Shown here: positions 49,031 through 64,000 of the stretch, piece after piece
How positions within the stretch are numbered: the stretch's first letter is position 1
Layout: every line of letters begins with the position of its first letter
Assembly: GCA_029582265.1 (NCBI GenBank)
Contig: CM055823.1
Span: 8,712,321-8,776,320 of the forward strand
From: Zoroaster sp. YZ-2022
Taxonomy: Eukaryota; Echinodermata; Asteroidea; Forcipulatida; Zoroasteridae
Length of the DNA: 64,000 bases
Reading direction: 5' to 3'
Position numbers and translations under genes: made by a program
The notes under the pieces: model-generated
Databases searched by the model: none
What the model was told of the DNA's origin: nothing
Seen by the model: only the letters and a program-made list of their open reading frames with translations

Positions 49031-49479
49031 ATTAATTTAGCTTGCTTCATTCGTTTACAATGGTTCTGCTTGGAACAGCTTCTGGAAGCAGACAAAAGAA
49101 GTGATAACTGGCAGTCCTACTACCTACACATCAGCTACTGTAGTCTGGAACATCCACTATTAATCCTTAACTAATCCTCCCTACATAATAGGCAGTAATC
49201 CCTTAATTAATAGCCCTTTTGTCTGACCCAGGAGGGCCAGTTTAGCTAGGTGCATTCAAGCATTGACAAAACTATCCTCTTAATCATTCGACCATTGAAT
49301 CGACTTTCGATAGTTTAACGATTGCTCAATGGGCCCAAATGCGACCGCTCACCTAACTGCCTTTTTATACAGTAAGGATTGAGCATTATCTTATAATTAT
49401 CAGCTAATTAAAAAAGGTACTTCCACTGAGGAAGTCGAGTGACATGGTATCCTAGTGGTTTCAATGTACGTGATACCGA

Positions 49480-49832
49480 GATAATAATAATAATAATAAT
49501 GTGTGGATTTATATAGCGCACGTATCCACCAACTAAGTGGTGCTCAAGGCGCATTATATTATTATCCCTGCTCATAAGGCTCATAAAATCATTCCTGAAA
49601 CCATCTCAGCTCCCTGGGGAGTATACAGCTCAATTGCTGCCATTTCTAGCGCATATAGAGCAAACCAACTCTGCCTTCACAGGTACCCATTTAACCCCTG
49701 GGTGGAGAGAAGCAATTATGATTAAGTGTCTTGCTCAAGGACACAAGTGTCACGGCCGTGATTCGAACCCACATTCTGTTGCTAACACCAGAACTTGAAT
49801 CCGGTAAGCTAGACCGCTCGGCCACGACACCT
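49480..49832 (-). mobile_element. tRNA-Leu-like SINE, full copy
   Basis: Minus strand: tRNA-like head with box A GTGGCCGAGCGGTCTA and box B GGTTCGAATCACG (about 49832-49755), body with tgtccttgagcaagacactt, and a TAATAATA tail at 49482-49500. Confidence 0.85.
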
Positions 49833-51954
49833 CATGAGACAACTTAAAACAAAATAATTCAAATAAAAAAAATAATAATTCAAAAGCAAAGTGTTTCTGC
49901 GTAATTGTAATTCACGGCTGTAGAAGATTCTTTGTAGAGCTTGTAGCTTTGCATGGTGAGGAGGATAAGTAAGAGTAATTGCGGTGACACCATGTGAAAT
50001 GCTCAATTGAGTAGTAATTAATTATGAAAAGAACTGGAGGTACAACTCGACGTTTCGATCAGTATACTCAGATCGTCCTCAGGAGAATGCCGGACTCTGG
50101 AAAATGCATTTTATCGTTATGCATTCTCTTTCTGGTCATTTTGTAGTTAGGGTGGCAACATGGTGCTGTGTGGCTTCATCAACACTGTGTTTACACGCAT
50201 TCACGAAATTATTATTTTTTTTTATTATACACCTTTCTGTTAAGCAAACCAAGGATTCCTCAAAAGCGCATACAGCACAAATCAGCTTTCTGATTATCTT
50301 CAAATTTAACTATTCTGGAAATGTAATAGATACCTAGATGCTGGATGCATGTTGAAGCATACTCTGTTTTTTTAATCAGTTTTTAATAAACAGCCCTCTG
50401 ACATTAAACAAAAAACATTCCTGATGTCGCCTTTTTGTCCCCAGTGAATCAAACATAACTTCTTGACGTCTCGGTCTCGATCTGAGACACAAACGTCTGG
50501 ACCTTCTCAGACCTAAAACTGTGGTCAAAGCGCCTTCCAGATGTGATATTGATGACATCACATTATTGCATGTGCTTCAGACCTCATCTGATATATCTTG
50601 TTGCACTTTACATTCTTACCGAAGATTAATAAATAAAAACTCGTGTCAGATAGGGTTGAAAGGGGAGATCATATCCTCCAAGGCATGGCTTATAACTTCA
50701 CCTAGTAACGATTTTTGTGTTTGTTTAAAACATAATTATCTTATTCAGTATCGTTGGCGACAGATAGTGTCATTCAAAATGTAAACAATCCATTTCGTTT
50801 CATTTATTGATTTCACAGGTAGAAAAACAAATAAACACATAATTACATTAAATTAACAGAAACAGAAACAAAAGTAGCACCCCTGTAGGATTACACAAAA
50901 GTAAACTAAATTACTGTGGAGTTGATCTCTTGATGCTACCACTTAGGAAGTAAACAAACATTGAATCACACAAAGAATGATAAACAACGTGGCTTTAGGC
51001 ACACTTTAAGATATAAAAACAATACTAAAATAAAAATATACCTTTTAAGTTTATACTACACAGTTTGAGTTAGGGCATCTCCTAGGCCAGAGACTAATAC
51101 ATGTTTTCTTAGTGAATTAATAAATAAAGATAAACAATAAATAGCTGTGTCTTTAACATCTGCTGGTAGCACTTCCCATAATCTTGGAAATGTATATAAA
51201 CAAATAAGAAATAAAGAAAATGATGAGCAGCATGGGACCTTGCCATTTGATGAGAAAACTTAACAACTTCAGTGTGTCTACGATTAACATTTAAGTCATT
51301 GTTGATGACTTCACACATAAGTTCACGTTGAAAGGCTTCAAATTATACGAACTAAGTTGAATACAAACCAACTGTAAGCCTTTCTTTTCTTAAGTAATAT
51401 TACAAAATTAAACTGTTTGACTAATTCGTTATACAATTTAATAGTAAGCATTCAATTTAATAGTAAGAAGCAGATAGACATAATTCTAATAGACATTTAA
51501 AAACTTATTGTATCAAAAGGTCCAGTGAAATGCAATTCTAATTAGATACATATTTTAGAAAACATCTATGCTTCTGGACAGTTTGAATAAAATCACATCT
51601 ATTTATAAACCTCCTTCGTAACAGTTAAATTGTGGTTGAGGAAGCAATTATGTGTCGTCACTTATATTACGGCTAGAAAGCGCTATGACCAACTCTCCAA
51701 TTATACGCCTTTGATTGAGAGTGAGCGATACTGCCCTCTATCAGTATATTTTAACGGGTGGGGGGATCGATAAGCTCGTGTGACGTTATCAAGAAGATAT
51801 ATTTGTGTTTGATGTCAATATGATTCATACAGCGTTCGCTGGAGGATGGTATAGTATTTGGTGCAAGCATCATTCGTAAACATCCTCATCATCTCACATC
51901 ATCACCTGTGCTTTCACTTTTCAAGTTTCAAAGTAATCATTCACCACAAAAGAG
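49833..51954. other. upstream of gene D; third partial duplication copy
   Basis: 50640-51600 resembles the left end of the segmental duplication (gttgaaagggg, atatcctcca, ttcacctagtaacga, then ttgaatacaaaccaactgta and aaactgtttgacta), interrupted by about 500 bp (50812-51300). No gene sits in this copy. The start of gene D follows. Confidence 0.55.
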
Positions 51955-56364
<4,410 letters not shown>

Positions 56365-56767
56365 GTATGTACATATATTTATATTAGTTAGAGCTTAATT
56401 AAGTATTAACCTACACAAAACAAGACACTATCTGAAGGACATGGAGACTATTAAGTTTAATAGATATGTGTATTATCTTATGTTAATGATATACGCTTAT
56501 TTTGATATTAACATATCATTCAAGCACCGGAAATTAAGATGCACAGCTTATTTTAAAGCATGTGTTGTTTTAAAGCATTTGTATTCACATCATTTAGTAA
56601 AATAGCGATGTTCCGATGCAAAATAACAAAAGTTGCGGTTAAAATATCGAAAAACATTGGCGGTACATTTTTAACATGCGGGTCACTCCATTGCAACTCA
56701 CCTAGAGGTTGTCAGTGACCCACTCGGATTTTGCTAACTTTGTTTCAACTCTAAGTCGTTTCCAAGA

Positions 56768-57168
56768 TAATAATAATAACAATAACAATAACAATAACAA
56801 TAACAATAACAATAATAATAATAAATAATGAGGACTTATATAGCGCACGTATCCACCAAACTGGTGGTCAAGGCACATTACATTATTACCCCTGCTCATC
56901 AGGCTCATAAATCATTCCTGAAACCATTTCAGCTCCCTGGGGAGTGTACAGCTCAATTGCTGCCATTACAGCGCATATAGGGCTAATCAAACACAACAAC
57001 CAACTCTGCCCTCGCAGGTACCCATTTACCCCTGGGTGGAGAGAAGCAATTATGGTAAAATGTCTTGCTCAAGGACACAAGTACCACGGTCGCGGTTGGG
57101 ATTCGAACCCACATTCTGACGAGTCGGCCATCAGAACACAAATCCGATTCACTAAATCGCTCGACTGA
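56768..57168 (-). mobile_element. tRNA-like SINE, full copy
   Basis: Minus strand: head near 57168-57085 with box B GGTTCGAATCCC, body to gtgcgctatataagtcctca near 56830, tail (TTATTG)n at 56768-56815. Confidence 0.8.
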
Positions 57169-57834
57169 AAACTACAGCCAGCCCCCCCCCCCCCCAGTTG
57201 CATCAGTGATTGTGTTGCATTTTCAGAGGTCTATATCTCGAAATTGGGCAAAAATATATTGCTGCAATATGTTACACGGGGTGAATGGTACCCAATCTGC
57301 TAGTAAATAAAATATCCTTGTTATGTTAGGGGTCCTTCAAAACCCACTGTATGTATTCATAACCCCTACACCTATTTTTTTTTTTTTTTTTTCAAACAGA
57401 CACCATCAAGGGCAGATCTAGAACAGAATATTTGGGGAGGGGCGGACCTACAAACACGAATAGCTCATTCGTGGCAAGGGGTCTGGGGCCCGCTTAACAG
57501 CCATGTTTGTTTGTTTTTATTGTAGGCACTCCCTTATTCAATATCATAATATAAATTGATTGATTGATTGATTGATTGATTTTTTTATTGATTTGTTTAA
57601 TTTATTTATATTTTATTTATTTATTTATTTTGTATTTCTGACAGTAGAAACTTGGCTGAACAGCATCCTTAGTTAAGGTATTTGTTTAGTTTACATGTTT
57701 AACTTACTACTGTTAAGGTACTGAATGTATTTCTTTATAATTCTTTTAATTTTGTATATATTTGCATGTATGCTATTTTTTCAAGAAATTTTGAAATAAA
57801 GTTTTCCTTGAAAAAGTATAAAAAAGTCTTTATT
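57169..57834. other. repeat-derived intergenic
   Basis: Contains a C run near 57182, a T run near 57375, (ATTG)n near 57555 and (TTTA)n near 57600. 57225-57430 shares pieces with 41270-41350 and 42000-42030. 57740-57815 ends in gaaataaagttttccttg, which could be an old element 3' end. Confidence 0.45.
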
Positions 57835-57836
57835 TA

Positions 57837-57874
<38 letters not shown>

Positions 57875-58196
57875 GTTTATATTTTGTGTGTGTGTGTGTG
57901 TGTGTGAAAGTGGAGTTATAAAACTCCATTTATTCAACTTCTTTCACCACAAATGTACATACATAAGTACAATATATACAATTAAAATTATATATATAAA
58001 CAATAATTGTATAATGAAAATAATGAAAAATAGTAATAATGAACAATAACTAATACAAATAATGAATAACTGAATAAAGCAACCAAAAGGTAACAAACAA
58101 TAATAAATACACAAATCAAAAATACAGATATAGATAAATAATCTTCATACAAAAAGTACATGTAAATATTTGTATATAACTAACATCACATTACAT

Positions 58197-58552
58197 TAAT
58201 AATAATAATAATAATAATGTGTGGATTTATATAGCGCACGTATCCACCAACTAAGTGGTGCTCAAGGCGCATTATATTATTATCCCTGCTCATAAGGCTC
58301 ATAAGGCATTCCTGAAACCATCTCAGCTCCCTGGGGAGTATACAGCTCAATTGCTGCCATTTCTAGCGCATATAGAGCAAACCAACTCTGCCTTCACAGG
58401 TACCCATTTAACCCCTGGGTGGAGACAAGCAATTATGATTAAGTGTCTTGCTCAAGGACACAAGTGTCACGGCCGTGATTCGAACCCACATTATGTTGCT
58501 AACACCAGAACTTGAATCCGGTAAGCTAGACCGCTCGGCCACGACACCCCAT
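58197..58552 (-). mobile_element. tRNA-Leu-like SINE nested in LINE 3' UTR
   Basis: Nearly identical to 49480-49832: head with GTGGCCGAGCGGTCTA, box B GGTTCGAATCACG, and a (TTA)n tail at 58197-58217. CATTAC on both sides (near 58191 and 58550) may be a short target duplication. It is younger than the LINE that hosts it. Confidence 0.85.
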
Positions 58553-58814
58553 TACCAAATACGTCACTTACAATACTCATATATACATAATGAAAACAAA
58601 TATATTCAAGACATTCGTTGATACTTTAGAAATGAGCAACAAAATATATACATTAGAAAAAACACAAAATAAATATACGTAATTTGTACGATAAGCTAAC
58701 ACAATCAATCAATTACACATTAATCATCAAAAAAATATATAATACTTACAAAATATATACACATGACATAACTAATACAGTATATCTCAACAAAATACAA
58801 GAGGAGACACACAA

Positions 58815-61800
58815 TTAGTAATCAAAATGAATTTGGTTTTGCTCATCTAAAGAGCATAGAACATTGTTTTTTGTGTAGTAAGTTTTAAATAATTGTTTAT
58901 GAAGTCTGTTTTTTTCCAAAACTAAAAAACGTTTCATATTCTGTTTAAACTGTGCAACAAGGTCCATATGCTTGTAATGTTTGTCAAAAATAATTTTACA
59001 TCTAGAATTCCAAATTTCACGGAGCATTTTACAAACTATATTTCCTTGAACTGGCTTTAAATTAAGTCCCAGAATACTGTTACAATCGTTAAGATAAAAA
59101 AACTTGTTTTTAGTGAGTTTTTTAAATAAATGTTCTATATAAATCCAAGCATTTAAAGTACGACTACAATAGATAAAAAGATGCTCGTGAGTTTCATTTT
59201 CAGTATTACAGAGCGGACACTGGACGTCATTAATTTAACCAATTTTGTGTAAAATATTCCTAGTCGGCAAAATGCGAAATCTAAGTTTGTACAACAAATT
59301 CTTATCCTCGGAATCCATTAAGAAATTCTTCCATATATTATTCCATATCTTATCCCACTCTAAGTTGCTACTGATATGAATAATATTTTGCCACACATCT
59401 TGAACAGCAGGTTTAGTAAATTGCATTAAAACGAGATTTCTATAAATAAATTTAGCATTAGTATCGGTAATATTAATAGGACAATTGTTATTTACATCAG
59501 TAACAGTGAGCCAGTTACATACCCGGTTAGGTGGCCCCTTTCGTTCGTCTTGGATTAAAGAATGATCAATGTGTTTATCAAGACGACTAATAATTTTTCC
59601 GGCATTAATATTCAAAATATTACATTTACTGGCAACTTCCTGAAAGGCAATTAAACGATTATGACAAACGACATCTTTGACGTGAAAAAACCCATTCGAC
59701 TTGAGCACAGGACTATTAAAAACAGTATCATCAGTCGTAACAACAATATTATCCCACAAAGGGATTTCTCTACACTCTAACAAACAAGAAAAATTACGTT
59801 CTAAGGTGCCTCCAGCTTTGAGAAAGGCTAATAAAAGATCATTATAAAAGGTGGTAGTATTTTTATTTCGTTTTTTAACATTGGCAAAAATATACCATCC
59901 TAAGTTATTGCTAGTACGAGCTTTATTGATCCTGCACCGACGAGACAATTAACAATAGTAACCTTACCGTTGTAGGTTAAATTACGTTTAGACCATCTGT
60001 CCAGGATGCATTGAGTTTTATTTATTCGGGGCCCCCAATTATCATCGGGCGTAACATCATTTCCTACAATAATACCTAGAATTTTCATGTTATCACACAA
60101 ATTAAAATCACATGGCTTATCTTGTCTATTTTTCCAGTTACCCAGAAATAAAATTTTAGATTTAGCGTGATTAATTTTAGAACCGCTACCTTTACTATAA
60201 TTATCCAGAATATTATTTATGACGCTAAATTCATTATTATTACTAATACAAAGACTAGTGTCATCCGCATGTTGGATGAGACGTACATTACATTCTCCCT
60301 TGGGGGAAGCAATACCATTTAAATCACCTTTATTTCTTATTAAAGCTGCAAGACCTTCAGAACAAATAGAATACAACAGGGGGGACAGAGGGCAACCTTG
60401 TCTGATTCCCCTCTTCACCTGAATGGGTGAACCGATAAAATTGTTGATAATGATACGACTGTTGGGACGGCTGTAAAGAAGTTTAATCCACTGAATGAGG
60501 GTAGGAGGGATATTCATTTTATACATAATGTTAAACATGTATTTCCAACTGATACGATCAAAGGCTTTTTCTTGATCAATGCTGACAAGAGCAGCATCCC
60601 AATTATCTAAATTAACATAATCAATAACATCGCGCAATAGCATAAGATTATCATGGATTTTTCTTCCTGCAACTCCACAAGTTTGTTCTTCACCAACAAG
60701 GTTAGGCATGATACGTTTTAATCTGTTAGTAATCACTTTAGATAAGATTTTATAATCGACTGCTAATAAACTAATCGGGCGCCAGTTTTTTTAATCATGT
60801 CTGTCCCCTGACTTTTTGTAAATAAGCCTAATCAAAGCACAATTCATAGAATCGCATAAACGACCATTTCTAAAACAAAAATTGAAAACTTGTAGAATGT
60901 CAGGACCAATAATATGCCAAAATGTTTGATAAAATTCAACGGTTAAACCGTCATAACCCGGGGACTTATTTTTATTTATCTCAAAGAGCGCAATTTTAAT
61001 TTCTTCATCGGTGATATCATCTTCGAGATCGCTATAAATATCATCATAAATATCTTTGTTATTAATATTACTAACGATATCCATTAAATGAGAATCATAA
61101 ATTTCTTCAGATTTATAAAGATTGCTAAAGAAACTATATATTAGCGCAATCTAACAAAGTATCCGCTTGATCAGCATAATTACCGTCGGGAGTAAGAAAT
61201 TTATCGATTTTACCATTGTCAATTTGTTGTTTTTCTAAATTGAGAAAAAAACTTTGAAGGTTTTTCACCTTCGTTTTTCATGACATTACGCACTCTGACT
61301 TGTTTTTTTTCTTCAAAATGTCAGTTTCATATTTTTTTATTTGAGTTTCAATAGTTTTTATAGCATCAGAATCAGCATACTGGGGATTATTAATCAAAAT
61401 ATTATAACGTTTTTGAAGATCTCTTTGATGTTGTTTTTCTTTCCAAGATTTCTCTTTGCCGTAATCTCTAATAATTTCTTTAATCCGATATTTACCACTT
61501 TCCCACCATTTGGCAAGAGAATCATAATTGTCTTTTTCTTCTCTCCAAAAATTCCAAAAGGATTCAATTCTAAAAATACAATCATCATCTTTAAGAAGAC
61601 TATTATTGCAAATCCATCTTCCTTGGCCATGTCAAATACTCGGGTCATTTAATTTCAGGCAAACTATACTATGGTCCGATAAACCACAATTGTTGACAGT
61701 AACGTCAACAACATTATTCAGAGCACTAGAAGAAATTAACAAATAATCGATTCTACTCGGTTGCTTAGTGGCTTTATGAAAATGAGTATAACCTTTATCA

Positions 61801-62330
61801 TTGGGATAAACGGTATTGCAAACATCAAAGAGATCTTTCTCCTGAAGCACATTTCTGAGAATAATTTGACTAACATCTTTAAATCTATTATTATCGATAT
61901 TACAATTAAAATCCCCTCCTATAACCCAATCGTTATCATCAATAAGATCCTCTAGATCATTAAAGAAGTGGGCTCTGGCGTAGGCCTCGTGAGGAGCATA
62001 CACTGAAGCAATATTAAGATTAGTATTTTTCCATTTAATTTCTCCATTGATCCATCTACCCTCACTATCTTTATTAATGTTAATGACGTCTAAGCCGGAT
62101 TTTTCATTGATCAATATGGCAACCCCCCTAGACTGAGAATTCCCATGACTAAAAAAATGTTTACCTTTCCAATGTTTACTCCAAACAAGTTCATCGCTAG
62201 CCACACTATGGGTTTCTTGAACAAAAATTTAACTATACTTTCTACGTTGTAGATAATCAAAGAAAACATTGCGCTTGACTTCGTCTCTGAGACCATTAAT
62301 ATTGATAGAAGCAAATGATAAAAAGGCCAT
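58815..62330 (-). pseudogene. LINE ORF2, broken (endonuclease + RT)
   Basis: Starts at ATG 62330 (reading SININGLRDE). Endonuclease motifs in order: QETHS, GGDFNC, SRIDYLLIS and LSDHS. RT motifs: NKSPGYDG, NWRPISLL, DQEKAFDR, RQGCPLSPLLYS and HADDTSL. The C-terminal zinc motif is CPLCNTENETHEHLF near 59215. It is disabled by in-frame stops at about 62229 (TAA), 61634 (TGA), 60793 (TAA) and 59238 (TAA). There is one frameshift near 59945, and others around A and T runs at 61100-61330. The motif residues themselves are preserved, so decay is recent. Confidence 0.85.
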
Positions 62331-62421
62331 AAAGAGAAATATGAAGATGTGAGACTGTATATGGAAACGAACATGATAAATGAAGAAAACATACCTATAA
62401 ACCTTGTATTTTGAAAAAAGA

Positions 62422-63843
62422 TCACGTATTCCTCCCTCTTCCTCTCCCGCGTTGGCTTGACTGGCTTGGTTGACTGGACTCGGTGAATTGGCTATTCTCC
62501 TTGGATGTTCCGCGTATCCATGACATATGTTTCTTTCGAAAAAGCTGTTTTCCCCCTCTCATATATGTCACGTATACTCCATCAGAATTATCTTCGTCTT
62601 CGGAGTTTTGGGTAAGTGTCGGGTTTGCTTTATGATCTGGTGTTATGATCGCTTGAGGATCTGGTGTCGAGATCGCTCGAGGATCTGGTGTCGAGATCGC
62701 TCGAGGATCTGGTGTCGGGTTTGCTTGAGGGTCTGATGTCGATTTTGCTTCAGGATCTGGTTTTGGTTTCGCTTTCGGGTCATCTATCGGGTTCTTTGTA
62801 GGCTCTGGTGTCGGGATTTCTGCGTTTCGGGTCTCCTCGGTAGTTGTGTTCTGGCCGTCGAGAGCTTCCATCTCTTCGGAGTCGATGTCTTCGCGAGCTT
62901 GTTTGATGGTTCCTTCAGCTCCGCTGTCTAGTTTTCTCTTCCTGGTTGATTCCTTTACGGCTTCATCCCAGAAACTAATGAGTTTGGATTTTTTAGTAGG
63001 ACCAACTGCATCTTTGAAGGACTTTTTGGAAGTAGTGTTGTTTTTTGGCCGGGGCTGTTTGTCGGATTGGCTGTCTTCATGGGTGGGAACTTCTTCGTGA
63101 TCGTCTTGTGTGCTTTTTTCCCCGTGTTCTATCACTTCAGCTATGTAATATTGCGGTTCCATGGTGTCTTGGGTGTCTTCAATTTCTTCTCTATCCCTAA
63201 TGTTGTCTTCTGTTTGGGTCATTGGCTCGTGGTCATCTTCGTCTTGTCTCTCGTGCCATGCGGCTCGGTGGTTGTAACTACCGCAGACGAAACATTTACT
63301 TCGCGAAGGACATTCTCGTGCCAGGTGGTCGGTCGACTCGCAAATTTTACAGGTCTTGACTTGGCCTCTATATCTCACTGGTAGGGTGAAGCCGCTATAC
63401 TTGAGGTAGCTAGGTATGGGCATCTTCAGGTTTTTGATTAGACAACTTCGTACTCCCGTTTCGATGTTGTCGTCGAAATCATGACGTTGTCTTCGCAGGT
63501 TAGCCACAGTGCCGTAGTGCGTCAATAGGCTGATTACTGCTTGGTCAGGAAGCTCGTATGGGGCCTTGATGTACGCCACTACGGAGTCCCTGACACTGGC
63601 TCTTTCACATTGGATTAGGACGTTATGTAATAGGATGCCTTGTTCTGCGATGTGGACACAGTCGTCTTTATTGTCAAAGGTCACATTATACCATTTGTTA
63701 TCCAGCTCCGCTATACAAACTACTGTGTCGATGGTATCTAATTCGTTATGTATAGCGTTGTATACATCTTTAGGCGTTATTGCTTTGGGACTATGGAGGC
63801 TGTTGAATCTCACTGTATTCGGTCTGGTCACTCGACGGAACAT
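62422..63843 (-). CDS. LINE ORF1, zinc-knuckle protein
   Basis: 473 codons, intact. ORF1 proteins of this class bind element RNA and form the ribonucleoprotein used for retrotransposition. Residues about 85-140 may be an RNA-binding fold. A CCHC knuckle lies at C165, C168, H173, C178 and a second at C184, C187, H192, H197. Residues about 200-330 are acidic and basic low complexity. About 365-410 is a Pro/Asp repeat of TPDPxAI(S/N/I) units. The C-terminus is Gln/Ser/Arg-rich and ends RGRGRGRNT. ORF2 begins about 90 bases downstream. Confidence 0.85.
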   Translation of the reverse strand: MFRRVTRPNTVRFNSLHSPKAITPKDVYNAIHNELDTIDTVVCIAELDNKWYNVTFDNKDDCVHIAEQGILLHNVLIQCERASVRDSVVAYIKAPYELPDQAVISLLTHYGTVANLRRQRHDFDDNIETGVRSCLIKNLKMPIPSYLKYSGFTLPVRYRGQVKTCKICESTDHLARECPSRSKCFVCGSYNHRAAWHERQDEDDHEPMTQTEDNIRDREEIEDTQDTMEPQYYIAEVIEHGEKSTQDDHEEVPTHEDSQSDKQPRPKNNTTSKKSFKDAVGPTKKSKLISFWDEAVKESTRKRKLDSGAEGTIKQAREDIDSEEMEALDGQNTTTEETRNAEIPTPEPTKNPIDDPKAKPKPDPEAKSTSDPQANPTPDPRAISTPDPRAISTPDPQAIITPDHKANPTLTQNSEDEDNSDGVYVTYMRGGKQLFRKKHMSWIRGTSKENSQFTESSQPSQSSQRGRGRGRNT

Positions 63844-64000
63844 GATTGCGTAATTGAATGGCGCGACAGCAGCGCCGAAAATTAGAAAGGAAAAAGACCA
63901 AAGGCCCTCAAGGTGTAGTTTTTCTCTCTTACCTCGCAGAATGTGATCACAAAACTTGATGAAGAGAAAAGGCGATAGTGACTGCTTCCAAAAAACGGGA

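Larger units (their letters stand above)
57835..64000 (-). mobile_element. Tx1-like LINE retrotransposon, nearly full length
   Basis: Minus strand. 5' UTR from the window edge to 63844, ORF1 63843-62422, ORF2 about 62330-58815, 3' UTR to an (ATAAA)n tail at 57835-57890. APE-type endonuclease, reverse transcriptase and a C-terminal zinc motif are in the order expected for non-LTR elements. The L1/Tx1 affinity is inferred from the ORF1 zinc knuckles and RT motifs. A SINE is inserted in the 3' UTR. The 5' end may lie beyond the window. Confidence 0.85.

Noticed and set aside
62527..63384. Plus-strand frames of 69-105 codons
   Set aside because: Antisense shadows of LINE ORF1.

Overview
This is eukaryotic DNA: AT-rich, intron-rich, dense in interspersed repeats, and broken by one 500-base assembly gap (16001-16500). 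tRNA-derived SINEs, Tx1-like LINEs, a PAN/apple-domain secreted protein and a DUF7869-like transposase gene together suggest a marine deuterostome invertebrate. An echinoderm is my best guess; this is inference, not proof.

Layout. 1-7.8 kb: mostly non-coding, with a CpG-rich 21-bp minisatellite, a tRNA-related SINE and a Harbinger-like MITE. 7.82-13.51 kb: a complete-looking 5.7 kb DNA transposon with 33-bp terminal inverted repeats and a 4-bp target duplication. It carries an intact four-exon gene of about 720 codons. It lies inside a relic LINE ORF whose frame runs on across the junction once one target-site copy is removed. 16.6-39.9 kb: two diverged copies of a 10-12 kb segment. Each holds an intact seven-exon minus-strand gene (A, 389 aa; B, 400 aa) for a secreted protein with a Thr-rich mucin-like stretch. 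40.66-43.19 kb: plus-strand gene C reuses the same promoter and signal-peptide exon, but its body is a different Cys-rich repeat protein. 48.0-49.0 kb: the 3' end of a LINE. 51.96-56.36 kb: the first two exons of gene D (signal peptide, PAN/apple domain, start of a probable EGF domain), with a 4 kb intron full of SINEs and satellites. 57.8-64.0 kb: a nearly full-length minus-strand Tx1-like LINE with intact ORF1 and broken ORF2.

Genes A, B and C form one locus. Their 5' ends (upstream segment, TATA-region segment, 64-nt first exon ending in phase 1) are homologous, while the downstream exons were either duplicated (A, B) or replaced (C). I did not recognise the family of A/B or of the C repeat. 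All exon models come from reading splice sites and phases by eye; in A and B they gain support because every exon boundary is conserved between the two copies.
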